Part shown: positions 1 to 7,621 of the stretch, piece by piece
Layout: each line of letters opens with the position of its first letter
Position numbering within the stretch: the stretch's first letter is position 1
Source of the DNA: Streptomyces marokkonensis
GTDB lineage: Bacteria > Actinomycetota > Actinomycetes > Streptomycetales > Streptomycetaceae
Length of the DNA: 53,819 bases
NCBI RefSeq assembly: GCF_008312835.1
Contig: NZ_VSKS01000033.1
Location: forward strand, 1-53,819
Direction: 5' to 3'
The notes under the pieces: generated by a model
Told to the model about the DNA's origin: nothing
Database searches by the model: none
Seen by the model: the letters and a program-made list of their open reading frames with translations, nothing else
Made by a program: the position numbers and the translations under genes

Positions 1-35
1 GGGGGTCCGGGGGTCGCCCCCCGGGCAGACACAGC
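1..35. repeat. GC-hairpin repeat, copy 1
   Basis: Bases 1-25 are identical to 39,148-39,172, and 31 of 35 bases match over 1-35 versus 39,148-39,182. The core is CCGGGGG-TCG-CCCCC, a short hairpin. The window edge may cut the element. Both copies are followed by the 3' end of a coding sequence. Confidence 0.7.
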
Positions 36-95
36 ATGGAGAAGCTCGTGGAACCGGGCGCGAAGGTGGAACTCCCCGGCAAGGCACTCGCCTGA
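3..95 (+). CDS. 3' tail of an upstream gene, probably murA (partial, possibly a duplicated end)
   Basis: An open frame enters from the left edge and stops at TGA 93-95. The last 19 residues begin MEKLVEPGAKVELPGKA, which resembles the end of actinobacterial MurA (UDP-N-acetylglucosamine 1-carboxyvinyltransferase). From memory, murA is the gene that precedes hup in S. coelicolor. The residues before it (GSGGRPPGRHS) are not MurA-like and are encoded by a GC-rich repeat that also occurs at 39,148-39,182. There it stands directly before a duplicated copy of a gene's 3' end. The tail seen here may therefore be a second copy of the murA end and not the true terminus. Only about 90 bases are visible, so the identity is tentative. 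Confidence 0.4.
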   Translation, partial: GSGGRPPGRHSMEKLVEPGAKVELPGKALA

Positions 96-113
96 CGGGG
101 GACTGTCGCAGCG

Positions 114-161
114 ACGCCGATGGGGCGGTCACCCTGATCCGGGTGACCGCCCCATCGGCGT
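114..161. terminator. Bidirectional terminator between the murA-like tail and hup
   Basis: A perfect 21-bp inverted repeat (arms 114-134 and 141-161, loop TGATCC) starts 19 bases after the left-edge stop codon. It lies about 100 bases beyond the end of convergent hup. There is no T-tract, as is usual in this genome. Its position between convergent genes fits termination from both sides. Confidence 0.9.
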
Positions 162-171
162 GAGTCGGAGC

Positions 172-245
172 GCCCCCAGAGGGGCGCGGGGAACTGCGCG
201 ACCGGCCGGCGGCCGACCCGCAGCCGCCCCCGGCGCCAGGCCTGG
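172..245. repeat. Dispersed Streptomyces-type intergenic repeat
   Basis: The stretch containing AGGGGCGCGGGGAACTGCGC followed by GACCGGCC matches, from memory, a short sequence scattered through intergenic regions of many Streptomyces genomes. It sits between the terminator and the 3' end of hup. It contains a small hairpin (CCCC-AGA-GGGG) and a GC-rich tail. No gene is visible in it. Confidence 0.5.
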
Positions 246-262
246 GCGGCGCTTGCGCGTCC

Positions 263-544
263 TTACTTGCCCTTCGCCGCTTCCTTCAGCTTCGAGCCCG
301 CGGAGACCTTCACGCTGTAGCCGGCCGGGATCTGGATCGGCTCACCGGTCTGCGGGTTGCGCGCGGTCCGAGCGGCACGGTGGGTGCGCTCGAAGGTCAG
401 GAAGCCGGGGACGGTGACCTTCTCGTCGCCCTTGGAGACGATGTCGCCGACGACCTCGGCGAACGCGGCCAGCACGGCGTCGGCGTCCTTGCGGGTCACC
501 TCGGCGCGGTCGGCCAGCGCGGCCACCAGCTCACTGCGGTTCAT
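263..544 (-). CDS. hup: HU-family nucleoid-associated DNA-binding protein
   Basis: The 93-residue product has the usual HU length and sequence. It starts MNRSELVAALADRA, has the body GFLTFERTHRAARTARNP, and carries the hallmark RNPQTGEPIQIPA arm that inserts into the DNA minor groove. A Lys-rich end (KLKEAAKGK) closes the protein. HU dimers bend and compact DNA without strong sequence preference. This is the short HU form, not the long histone-tailed HupS type. The ATG at 542-544 is preceded by GGGAG about 7 bases upstream, so longer upstream frames are not used. It is monocistronic, with its own 394-base upstream region and a strong shared terminator at 114-161. Confidence 0.97.
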   Translation of the reverse strand: MNRSELVAALADRAEVTRKDADAVLAAFAEVVGDIVSKGDEKVTVPGFLTFERTHRAARTARNPQTGEPIQIPAGYSVKVSAGSKLKEAAKGK

Positions 545-938
545 GTTCTTACTCCCGTGTTCTTCTTGCCGTTGAGGCGTGCCACGCGGCGGAGCCGCAT
601 GTCGGGCACGGCGAAGCCGATGCTGCCAGGTTCCTCGGTGAGTCCCCGGACCCGGGTCCGTCGTCAGACCCTCGCGCCCAGGGACGCATCCTGCCTCTAC
701 CTGCGGCGGTAAAGCCAATCCGGCACCCGCAGGACGTCGTGAGAACACCCGAGGGAGTCACACGAAGAGCGCCACGGGCGAGATGCGGTGACGCTCCGTC
801 CGCTTCCGGCAGCGGACAGCAGGGGCCGGAGCCCGGGTCTGGCCGCCACCCTAGAGGGCTGCCAGGACGTACGGGTTCCGCGACGCGCCGGTTCAAACCC
901 GGCCGTGGCGATCCTCACAGCCCCCGTCCCACCGGTGT
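545..938. other. hup upstream region
   Basis: This gap lies between the hup start and the end of the malic enzyme gene, both on the minus strand. It must hold the hup promoter, but I could not assign -10/-35 boxes with confidence. It holds a 6-bp stem with an 8-base loop at 798-817 (GTCCGC/GCGGAC), a possible malic-enzyme terminator, and the tRNA-like T-arm described separately. Confidence 0.5.
887..911 (+). other. Orphan tRNA-like T-arm and acceptor strand
   Basis: GCCGG-TTCAAAC-CCGGC is a perfect T-stem with a canonical TTCAAAC loop. It is followed by seven bases, CGTGGCG, plus A, which resemble an acceptor 3' strand and discriminator. Six of the seven can pair with CGCCAC at 844-849, and all seven can pair with CGCCACG at 770-776. 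The resulting lengths (68 or 142 nt) do not fit a tRNA, and no normal D or anticodon arm is visible. It may be a tRNA remnant or a chance structure. Confidence 0.3.
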
Positions 939-2348
939 CTACGCCCCCGCGGCCTTCGCCGCGTCGCGCACCGCGCCGGCCACCGCGCCCGCGACCTTGT
1001 CGTTGAACACGCTGGGGATGATGTAGTTCGGGTTGAGCTCGTCCTCGGTCACCACGTCGGCCAGCGCCTTCGCGGCGGCCAGCATCATCTCGGTGTTGAC
1101 GGTGCGGGACTGGGCGTCCAGCAGGCCGCGGAAGACACCCGGGAACACCAGCACGTTGTTGATCTGGTTGGGGAAGTCGGAGCGGCCGGTGGCCACAACG
1201 GCCGCCGTCTGACGGGCGATTGCCGGGTCGACCTCGGGGTCGGGGTTCGCGAGCGCGAACACGATCGCTCCCTCGGCCATCGCGGCGACGTCCTGGGCGT
1301 CGAGCACGTTCGGGGCGGAGACGCCGATGAAGACGTCCGCGCCGCGCACGGCCTCCTTCAGCGTGCCCGTGAGGTTCTCGGGGTTGGTGTTGTCGGCGAT
1401 CCAGCACAGGGCGGAGCCGGGGGCGGCGTCCACCAGGTCCTCGCGGCCCGCGTGGACGACTCCGTGGATGTCGGCCACCACGGCGTTCTTCACGCCCGCG
1501 GCGATCAGCAGCTTCAGGATGGCCGTACCGGCGGCGCCGGCGCCGGACATCACGACGCGGATGGTGTCGATCGACTTGCCGGTGACCCGCAGCGCGTTGG
1601 TCAGCGCGGCCAGGACGACGATCGCGGTGCCGTGCTGGTCGTCGTGGAAGACGGGGATGTCGAGGGCCTCGCGCAGCCGGGCCTCGATCTCGAAGCAGCG
1701 CGGCGCGGAGATGTCCTCCAGGTTGATGCCGGCGAAGCCCGGGGCGATGGCCTTGACGATCTCGACGATCGCGTCGGTGTCCTGGGTGTCGAGGCAGAGC
1801 GGCCAGGCGTCGATGCCGGCGAACCGCTTGAACAGGGCGGCCTTGCCCTCCATGACCGGCAGCGCGGCCTTGGGGCCGATGTTGCCCAGGCCCAGCACGG
1901 CGGAGCCGTCGGTCACGACCGCAACGGAGTTGCGCTTGATGGTGAGGCGGCGGGCGTCCTCGGGGTTCTCGGCGATCGCCATGCAGACGCGGGCCACGCC
2001 CGGCGTGTAGATCATGGAGAGGTCGTCACGGTTGCGGATGGGGTGCTTCGACGCCATCTCGATCTTGCCGCCGAGGTGCATCAGGAACGTACGGTCGGAG
2101 ACCTTGCCCAGGGTGACGCCCTCGATGCCGCGCAGCTGCTCGACGATCTCGTCGGCGTGGGCGGTGGAGGTGGCCGCGATGGTGACGTCTATGCGGAGCC
2201 GCTCGTGGCCCGACGCCGTGACGTCGAGGCCGGTCACCGAGCCTCCGTGGGACTCGACGGCCCCGGTGAGCTGGGAGACCGCGGTTCCGCCTGCGGGCAC
2301 CTCCAGCCGGATGGTCATCGAGTAGGAGACGCTGGGCGCCGTTGCCAT
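939..2348 (-). CDS. NAD(P)-dependent malic enzyme with N-terminal ACT domain
   Basis: This 469-residue enzyme should decarboxylate malate oxidatively to pyruvate in the cytosol, feeding gluconeogenic and lipid metabolism. Residues 1 to about 85 resemble an ACT ligand-binding domain ([20 protein letters not shown]). The malic domain follows, with [27 protein letters not shown], a Lys/Asp catalytic region and the metal-site stretch [14 protein letters not shown]. The C-terminal NAD-binding domain carries GAGAAG and the late motif ALANPDPE. Its length fits the short bacterial malic enzyme class. The ATG at 2346-2348 has GAGGAAG 8 bases upstream. NAD versus NADP preference cannot be settled by eye; from memory, the S. 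coelicolor equivalent SCO2951 is NAD-dependent. Confidence 0.92.
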   Translation of the reverse strand: MATAPSVSYSMTIRLEVPAGGTAVSQLTGAVESHGGSVTGLDVTASGHERLRIDVTIAATSTAHADEIVEQLRGIEGVTLGKVSDRTFLMHLGGKIEMASKHPIRNRDDLSMIYTPGVARVCMAIAENPEDARRLTIKRNSVAVVTDGSAVLGLGNIGPKAALPVMEGKAALFKRFAGIDAWPLCLDTQDTDAIVEIVKAIAPGFAGINLEDISAPRCFEIEARLREALDIPVFHDDQHGTAIVVLAALTNALRVTGKSIDTIRVVMSGAGAAGTAILKLLIAAGVKNAVVADIHGVVHAGREDLVDAAPGSALCWIADNTNPENLTGTLKEAVRGADVFIGVSAPNVLDAQDVAAMAEGAIVFALANPDPEVDPAIARQTAAVVATGRSDFPNQINNVLVFPGVFRGLLDAQSRTVNTEMMLAAAKALADVVTEDELNPNYIIPSVFNDKVAGAVAGAVRDAAKAAGA

Positions 2349-2470
2349 GGCCGACTTCCTCTGCTTTCACCGTGTCGCGATTCGTGCCGTCCGATCGTCG
2401 CACCTACCCCTGGGTACGTGGTAGCCGCCTTGGATTGCGGACGTTTTGTTCACCGGCGCGTGCCGCACCC

Positions 2471-2484
2471 GGAAAACAGTTTCC
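2471..2484. promoter_or_regulatory. Palindrome upstream of the malic enzyme gene
   Basis: GGAAA-ACAG-TTTCC is a 14-bp inverted repeat about 125 bases upstream of the malic enzyme start. It could be an operator. No regulator can be named from sequence alone. Confidence 0.35.
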
Positions 2485-2512
2485 ACCTTACGAGAGAAGA
2501 TCGGGCAACGAG

Positions 2513-2548
2513 AGAGGCCCACGTCACCGCGCAGTGACGTGGGCCTCT
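2513..2548. terminator. Strong hairpin between helicase and malic enzyme genes
   Basis: A perfect 15-bp stem (AGAGGCCCACGTCAC, 2513-2527, with 2534-2548) has a 6-base loop. Both neighbours are on the minus strand, so it probably ends helicase transcription, although it lies about 195 bases past the helicase stop. The rest of the 2,349-2,742 gap shows no gene. Confidence 0.75.
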
Positions 2549-2742
2549 TCCACGCTGATGACACCGACCCGCCATGCTCGCCTCGCGGCAAGTGGTCGCT
2601 CGTAGCGACGAAGGTTGGGCCCGGGGGCTTGGATCGGGCCGGTGCCACACCCAGGCTAACAAACGGATGCCGTATGACCATTCCCGTGGCACAAGCGCTT
2701 TTCCCGGGCGCCCGGCGGCGTCGGTGCCCCAGGGCCCCGGCT

Positions 2743-5076
2743 TCAGTCCTTCAGCAGATCGGGCACCCCGTCCGCGTCCGGTACGTCGCGGTCCGCCGAG
2801 ACCACCGTCAGCTGCTGGGTGGCCCGGGTCAGGGCGACGTACAGGACGCGCAGACCGGCGGGGGACTCGTCGGCGATCTCCGCCGGGGAGACGACGATCG
2901 TCGCGTCGTACTCCAGGCCCTTGGCCTCCAGGCTGCCGAGCGCCACCACCCTCCCCCGGTCCCGGCCCCGCTCGACCGGGGAGACCTCCGTGCCCAGCCC
3001 GTCGAGCCAGCGCCGGGCCTCCTCGCGGCGCTGCATGGCGACGACCACGCCCACGGTGCCGTCCACGCGCTCCAGCAGCCGTGCCGCCTCCGCGCGCACG
3101 GTCTCGCCCAGCGAGCCCTCCGCGACGGCGAAGCGCGGCTCGACGCCGGTGGAGCGCACCGCCCTCGGCGCCTCGGAGCCGGGCATGGCCAGGGCGAGCA
3201 CCTTCGACGCCAGCTCGGCGATCTCCGCGGGGTTGCGGTAGTTCACGGTGAGCTCGAAGCGGCGGCGCGGGCGGGTGCCGAGGGCCTCGTCGCGGGCCCG
3301 GGCCGCCTCGTCGGGGTCGGACCAGGACGACTGGGCCGGGTCGCCGACGATCGTCCAGGTCGCGTGCCGGCCGCGGCGGCCGACCATGCGCCACTGCATC
3401 GGCGTGAGGTCCTGCGCCTCGTCGACGATGACGTGCGCGTACTCCACGCGCTCCTGGGCGAGCCGCTCGGCCCGCTCCCGCTGGGTCTCCTCGCGCACCG
3501 GCATCAGCTCCTCCAGGCCGGTGAGCTGGTCCAGCGGGTCGATCTCGCGCTTCTTCCGGGGACGGGCCGGGGCACCGAGAACGGCCTGCAGCTCGTCGAG
3601 CACCGCGATGTCGTGCACGGTACGGCCGTCCCGCTGCAGCGAGCGGGCGACCCTGCGGACCTCGCCCGGGTTGAGGACGCGGCGGGCCCAGCGGCCCAGG
3701 CGCTTCTCGTCGGCCATGGCGTCCAGCACGGCGGCCGGGGTCAGCTCGGGCCACCAGGCGTCGAGGAAGGCGGTGAAGTCGTCCTCGGAGGTGATGTCCT
3801 CGTCGAAGGAGGAGCGCAGCTCGGCGGCCAGCTCCGGGTCGGTGTGCCGTCCCGCGGCGCCGGAGCGCTCCCACAGGGCGTCGAGGAGCAGCTTGCGGGC
3901 GCGGGGACGCAGCAGGTTGACCGGGGCGGTGCCGCCGAGGGCCGTGCGGCGGATGCCCGCCAGTTCCTCCGCCTCCAGTTCCAGACGCCGGCCGAAGGCG
4001 ACGACGCGCAGCCGCCGCGGTGCGTCGTGCCGCTCCAGTGCTCCGCGCGCGGCCTTCCGCAGCACCTTGAGCATGCGGTACGAACCCTTGACGCGGGCCA
4101 CCGAAGGGGAGTCGTACAGGGTGGCCTCGGCGCCGTCGACCAGGGAGCCGATGGCGCGGATGGCGACCTGGCCCTCCTCGCCGAGGGAGGGCAGCACACC
4201 CTCGGTGTAGGCGACGAGGAGCGGGGTGGGCGAGACGATCAGGATGCCGCCCGCGTACCGGCGCCGGTCCTGGTAGAGGAGGTAGGCCGCGCGGTGCAGG
4301 GCGACGGCGGTCTTGCCGGTCCCGGGGCCGCCCTCGACGTAGGTGACGGAGGCGGCGGGGGCGCGGATCACCAGGTCCTGCTCGGCCTGGATGGACGCGA
4401 CGATGTCGCGCATGGTGTGCGTACGGGCCTGGCCGAGCGCCGCCATCAGCGCCCCGTCGCCGATCACCGGCAGCTCGCGTCCGTCCAGGGACGCCGTCAG
4501 CTCGGGGCGCATCAGGTCGTCCTCGACGCTCTGGACGCGGCGGCCCTTGGAACGGATCACGCGGCGCCGCACGACCCGGCCGGGGTCGACCGGGGTGGAG
4601 CGGTAGAAGGGGGCGGCCGCGGGGGCCCGCCAGTCGATGACCAGCGGGGCGTACTCCTCGTCGAGGACGCCGATCCGGCCGATGTGCAGGGTCTCGGCGA
4701 TGTCGGCCGTGTTGTCGGGCCGGATGGCCCCGTCGGCGGGCTCGACGGCGGTGTACGCGCCGTCGGGGCCCTTCTTGCCGTCCTTCCCGAGCAGCAGGTC
4801 GATCCGGCCGAAGAGGAAGTCCTCGTACTCGTTGTTCAGCCGGTTGAGGTGGATGCCGGCCCGGAAGACCTGGGCGTCCCGCTCGGCGAGGGCGCCGGGC
4901 GTGCCGACGTGGCCGCGCCGGGCGGCGTCGCGCATGAGGAACTCCGCCTCGTGGATCTTCTCCTCGAGGCGCCGGTACACCCGGTCCAGGTGTTCCTGTT
5001 CGACTCGGATCTCCCGGTCCCGAACGGAGTCGTGAACCGGTTCGACCGCGGTTTGCTGATGAGCCTGAGCGGCCAC
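2743..5076 (-). CDS. HelD/UvrD-like superfamily 1 helicase (RNA polymerase recycling type)
   Basis: The 777-residue protein has the HelD layout. An N-terminal helical, probably coiled-coil segment (about 15-95) is followed by the HelD-typical block IGRIGVLDEEYAPLVIDWRA (about 132-151). The split SF1A motor comes next: Walker A GGPGTGKT at 249-256, motif II VIVDEAQDLTPMQW, motif III VGDPAQSSW, motif NYRNPAEIAELA and a C-terminal VALTRATQQL. HelD proteins push into the RNA polymerase channels and release stalled enzyme from DNA; actinobacterial relatives (HelR) give rifampicin tolerance. The start is GTG 5074-5076 with GAAGGGGG just upstream. I did not find an obvious rifamycin-associated inverted repeat in the upstream gap, so induction by rifamycins is not supported here. 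Confidence 0.9.
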   Translation of the reverse strand: MAAQAHQQTAVEPVHDSVRDREIRVEQEHLDRVYRRLEEKIHEAEFLMRDAARRGHVGTPGALAERDAQVFRAGIHLNRLNNEYEDFLFGRIDLLLGKDGKKGPDGAYTAVEPADGAIRPDNTADIAETLHIGRIGVLDEEYAPLVIDWRAPAAAPFYRSTPVDPGRVVRRRVIRSKGRRVQSVEDDLMRPELTASLDGRELPVIGDGALMAALGQARTHTMRDIVASIQAEQDLVIRAPAASVTYVEGGPGTGKTAVALHRAAYLLYQDRRRYAGGILIVSPTPLLVAYTEGVLPSLGEEGQVAIRAIGSLVDGAEATLYDSPSVARVKGSYRMLKVLRKAARGALERHDAPRRLRVVAFGRRLELEAEELAGIRRTALGGTAPVNLLRPRARKLLLDALWERSGAAGRHTDPELAAELRSSFDEDITSEDDFTAFLDAWWPELTPAAVLDAMADEKRLGRWARRVLNPGEVRRVARSLQRDGRTVHDIAVLDELQAVLGAPARPRKKREIDPLDQLTGLEELMPVREETQRERAERLAQERVEYAHVIVDEAQDLTPMQWRMVGRRGRHATWTIVGDPAQSSWSDPDEAARARDEALGTRPRRRFELTVNYRNPAEIAELASKVLALAMPGSEAPRAVRSTGVEPRFAVAEGSLGETVRAEAARLLERVDGTVGVVVAMQRREEARRWLDGLGTEVSPVERGRDRGRVVALGSLEAKGLEYDATIVVSPAEIADESPAGLRVLYVALTRATQQLTVVSADRDVPDADGVPDLLKD

Positions 5077-5142
5077 CGGGCCCCCTTCTGACGTGCTGGG
5101 CAGCCGTCAACCGTACGCGAAGGGGGCCCCGGAAGGCTACGG

Positions 5143-5172
5143 GCCCGTCCGGCGGATCCCCGCCGGACGGGC
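5143..5172. terminator. Terminator after the sigma/anti-sigma operon
   Basis: A perfect 13-bp stem (GCCCGTCCGGCGG, 5143-5155, with 5160-5172) closes on the 4-base loop ATCC. It lies about 30 bases beyond the anti-sigma stop codon and just upstream of the helicase start. Confidence 0.88.
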
Positions 5173-5203
5173 GGGGCCTGGCACGCCGTCCGCCGGGCAG
5201 GCC

Positions 5204-6040
5204 CTACGCGTCGACCTCGACGAGGAGCTTGCCGTCGAAGGTCATGACCTGGAAGTGGTCGATCTCGTTCGGCTGGAAGGCGGCGCCGCCCTGGACGTAC
5301 AGCGGCTGCTTGGCCTTGTCCGACTCCGCGTCCGGCAGTCCGTAGCCCTCGCCGGGGACGGACCAGGAGTTGACGGTCTCGCGCTCGCCGTTCTTGCCGA
5401 CGGCGATCAGCGAGCACTTCTGCTCGCCCTCGACGTTCTTCAGCTCCGTGACGATCTCGGTGCCCCAGAGCTTCTTCTCCAGGGCCACGGTCGCGGTCAC
5501 CCGGGTGCCGGGGTCGGTCGCCATGATCTTGTCGGAGCTCTTGTCGAAGGCGTCCTTCGCGGGGTTGGCCGCGAGCGTCTTGTTGGTACCGCTCCCGCCG
5601 CTCCCCTCGTCGCCCCCGCCGCTCGCCGCCACGGCCACGAACGGACCGCTGACGATCAGCGCGCCCGCGGCGGCCACCATGTAGAAGTTGCGGCGGCGCT
5701 TGCGCGCGCGGCGCTCGGCGACCTCGTCGACCAGCTTCTCGACCACGCGCGGTGAGGGCTTGGCGGACAGCGACTCGCCCAGCGCGGGCGTCCCGGTACC
5801 GGGCAGGTCCGCGAGCGCGGCCAGCATCGGCTCCATACCGGCGAGTTCGTCGAGCTGCTGGGCGCACCACTCGCAGGACGCGAGGTGCGCCTCGAAGGCG
5901 GTCGCCTCGGCGTCGTCGAGGATGCCGAGTGCGTAGGCACCGACGGTCTCGTGCTCGTTCGGCACCGGTGATCCCTCCATGGCACCAGACATACCCGTAC
6001 CGCCCGTGCCGAATCCCTGGTTTCCCCCGTACACACTCAT
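5204..6040 (-). CDS. rsuA: Zinc-finger anti-sigma factor, partner of the adjacent ECF sigma factor
   Basis: This 278-residue protein has an N-terminal anti-sigma zinc-finger fold with HLASCEWC (HxxxCxxC). A conserved upstream His (HETVGAYALGILDD) completes the ZAS signature. A single membrane segment around MVAAAGALIVSGPFVAVAAS follows a basic stretch (RKRRRN), and the C-terminal half is extracytoplasmic. It should hold the sigma factor at the membrane until an envelope signal releases it. The upstream sigma stop (TGA, 6042-6040) overlaps this ATG as TGATG, so translation is coupled. The name follows, from memory, S. coelicolor SCO2953 next to SigU; the mapping rests on gene order. Confidence 0.85.
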   Translation of the reverse strand: MSVYGGNQGFGTGGTGMSGAMEGSPVPNEHETVGAYALGILDDAEATAFEAHLASCEWCAQQLDELAGMEPMLAALADLPGTGTPALGESLSAKPSPRVVEKLVDEVAERRARKRRRNFYMVAAAGALIVSGPFVAVAASGGGDEGSGGSGTNKTLAANPAKDAFDKSSDKIMATDPGTRVTATVALEKKLWGTEIVTELKNVEGEQKCSLIAVGKNGERETVNSWSVPGEGYGLPDAESDKAKQPLYVQGGAAFQPNEIDHFQVMTFDGKLLVEVDA

Positions 6041-6618
6041 CACGCCGTCACCCCCCGCTCCTCCAGAGCCAGCTTCATCGACCGCAGGGCGTAGAACACC
6101 CGGGAGCGGACGGTGCCGCTCGGTATGCCGAGTGTCTGAGCCGCCTCATTGACGGTACGCCCCTTGAAGTACGTCTCGACGAGGACCTCCCGGTGGGCCG
6201 GGGTCAGGTCGTCGAGCGCGTCCGACAGCGTCATCAGCCACAGCGCCTTGTCGATCTCGTCCTCCGCGGGGATGACCTCCAGCGGCGACGGATCGACCTC
6301 CTGCGGCCGGGCCTGCCGGCTGCGGTGGCCGTCGATGACGATGCGCCGGGCGACCGTCACCAGCCAGGGGCGTACCGAACCGGTCGCCCGATTGAGCTGA
6401 CCGGCGTTCTTCCAGGCACGGATGAGCGTCTCCTGCACGACGTCCTCGGCGCGCTGCCGGTCTCCGGCGACCAGCCGCAGGACGTAGGCCAGCAGAGGCC
6501 CGGCGTGCTCGCGATACAGCGCACGCATCAGCTCCTCGTCAGGTTCCGAGGGCTGTGAGGACATGCGATGTCGGGCCCTCGCTCCACGTTCATTGGCCAC
6601 GGCCGCATCCTTGCGCAC
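6040..6618 (-). CDS. sigU: ECF RNA polymerase sigma factor (SigU-like)
   Basis: About 192 residues show the two ECF sigma domains. Region 2 contains LMRALYREHAGPLLAYVLRL and RAEDVVQETLIRAW, which recognise the -10 element. Region 4 contains LTPAHREVLVETYFKGRT and the helix-turn-helix IPSGTVRSRVFYAL, which reads the -35 element. The chosen GTG at 6616-6618 has GGAGG five bases upstream; a GTG two codons earlier would sit too close to that site, and an internal ATG at 6562-6564 is also possible. It is cotranscribed with the anti-sigma gene. From memory, S. coelicolor SigU (SCO2954) blocks differentiation when unleashed by loss of RsuA. Autoregulation is likely, but no consensus promoter was identified. 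Confidence 0.88.
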   Translation of the reverse strand: MRKDAAVANERGARARHRMSSQPSEPDEELMRALYREHAGPLLAYVLRLVAGDRQRAEDVVQETLIRAWKNAGQLNRATGSVRPWLVTVARRIVIDGHRSRQARPQEVDPSPLEVIPAEDEIDKALWLMTLSDALDDLTPAHREVLVETYFKGRTVNEAAQTLGIPSGTVRSRVFYALRSMKLALEERGVTA

Positions 6619-6918
6619 GCCCACCTCCGGTGTCCGGGGGTTCCCCCAGTCGGTCGCTCGACTACCGGTACGGACGGCAGGGGGCGGGTGTTCAAAAAGA
6701 GGCGACAGTTTTCTGCGGACCGAAGCGCCGACCGGGACATGAGGTCACATTCCCCCCGTCACTTCTTTACATTTCCGACACAGCGGCAAGGAAGGTCCCT
6801 CCGTCCGCGCCGCGCCAGGGGTGAACGAGGGTGTAACGGACGTCACTTCGGTGATTCTCCGTCGAGGCGGCGCCCGGACGCCGCATACAGGGCGAGGCGG
6901 TTGGGCCGGGCCGCTTCC
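6619..6918. other. sigU upstream region
   Basis: About 300 bases without a gene separate sigU from the 3' end of the CGNR gene. The right part holds a hairpin (6867-6884). On the minus strand the sequence TGTAAAG-AA-GTGACGGGGGGAATGTGAC contains two GTGAC boxes about 13 bases apart. No sigma-specific promoter could be assigned. Confidence 0.4.
6867..6884. terminator. Possible terminator of the CGNR gene
   Basis: A GCGGCG/CGCCGC stem with a 6-base loop lies 35 bases past the stop codon of the CGNR-family gene. The stem is short, so the call is moderate. Confidence 0.45.
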
Positions 6919-7512
6919 TCAGGCGCGGGTCAGGGCCGCGCGGCGGCGGTGGCGGGCCACGCGTTCGCGGTTGCCGCAGACCTCGCTCGAGCACCAGCGC
7001 CGCCTGCGTCCCCGGGAGGTGTCGACGTACAGGATGGGGCAGTTGTCACCCTCGCACTGCCTGAGGCTCGCGCGGGCGACGGGGTCGGTGAGCAGTTCCA
7101 CCGCGTCCCGCGCGACCGCCGCGAGCAGCGCCGCCCGGCCGGGCGGCCCGTCGAGCCGGCGCACCAGCGTGCCGTCCTCGCCCGGCACCGCGCGGGGTGC
7201 CGGGGGCGCCGCGCGGGCGAGCTCGTTCACCCGGGCGAGCGCGAGATCGTACGAGGGGACGCCGGGCGCCGGACGGCCGCGCAGCAACGGGGCGAGCTGT
7301 CCGCGCAGTTCCCGGAACGCCACCAGCCAGGAGGTGTCCGCCTGCGCCAGCGGGGTGTCCCCGGGCACGAGACCGGAGCCGGTGATCCAGGCGCGCAGCA
7401 CCGCGACGGAGTCGAGCCGTTCCTCGGGATGGGTGGTCGCGAGCAGATCCAGGCAGACCCGCCCGGTGTCGAACCTCAGCTCGTAGGACGCCGTGACCGT
7501 ACCCAGTGCCAT
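6919..7512 (-). CDS. CGNR zinc-finger / ABATE-domain regulator
   Basis: This 197-residue protein starts MALGTVTASYELRFDTGRV and ends with the CGNR signature. The sequence CEGDNCPILYVDTSRGRRRR leads into WCSSEVCGNRERVARHRRR, a Cys4 treble-clef zinc finger rich in Arg. The N-terminal part has the ABATE motif (CLDLLATTH). Members are assumed to bind nucleic acid and act as stress-linked regulators, but few are studied. The ATG at 7510-7512 has AGGA close upstream. It lies before nnaR on the same strand with a 109-base gap; the spacing does not prove an operon. Confidence 0.85.
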   Translation of the reverse strand: MALGTVTASYELRFDTGRVCLDLLATTHPEERLDSVAVLRAWITGSGLVPGDTPLAQADTSWLVAFRELRGQLAPLLRGRPAPGVPSYDLALARVNELARAAPPAPRAVPGEDGTLVRRLDGPPGRAALLAAVARDAVELLTDPVARASLRQCEGDNCPILYVDTSRGRRRRWCSSEVCGNRERVARHRRRAALTRA

Positions 7513-7621
7513 GTTCCTGCCACCGCCTAGGTTGGCCCCGCGCGTGGGGCCGGTGAGCGATCCGGGAAACCGTTCCCTCCCACAGTGCCCGCCCGCCACG
7601 GCCCCCGGAACCCCCTCGCGC

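Noticed and set aside
2446-5091. Plus-strand open frame opposite the helicase gene
   Set aside because: The helicase motifs on the minus strand are complete; the plus-strand translation is Gly/Val/Arg/Asp-rich shadow sequence.
5077-5203. Rifamycin-associated element upstream of the HelD-like gene
   Set aside because: No convincing inverted repeat of the known type was seen; the only strong dyad (5143-5172) is positioned as the terminator of the anti-sigma gene.
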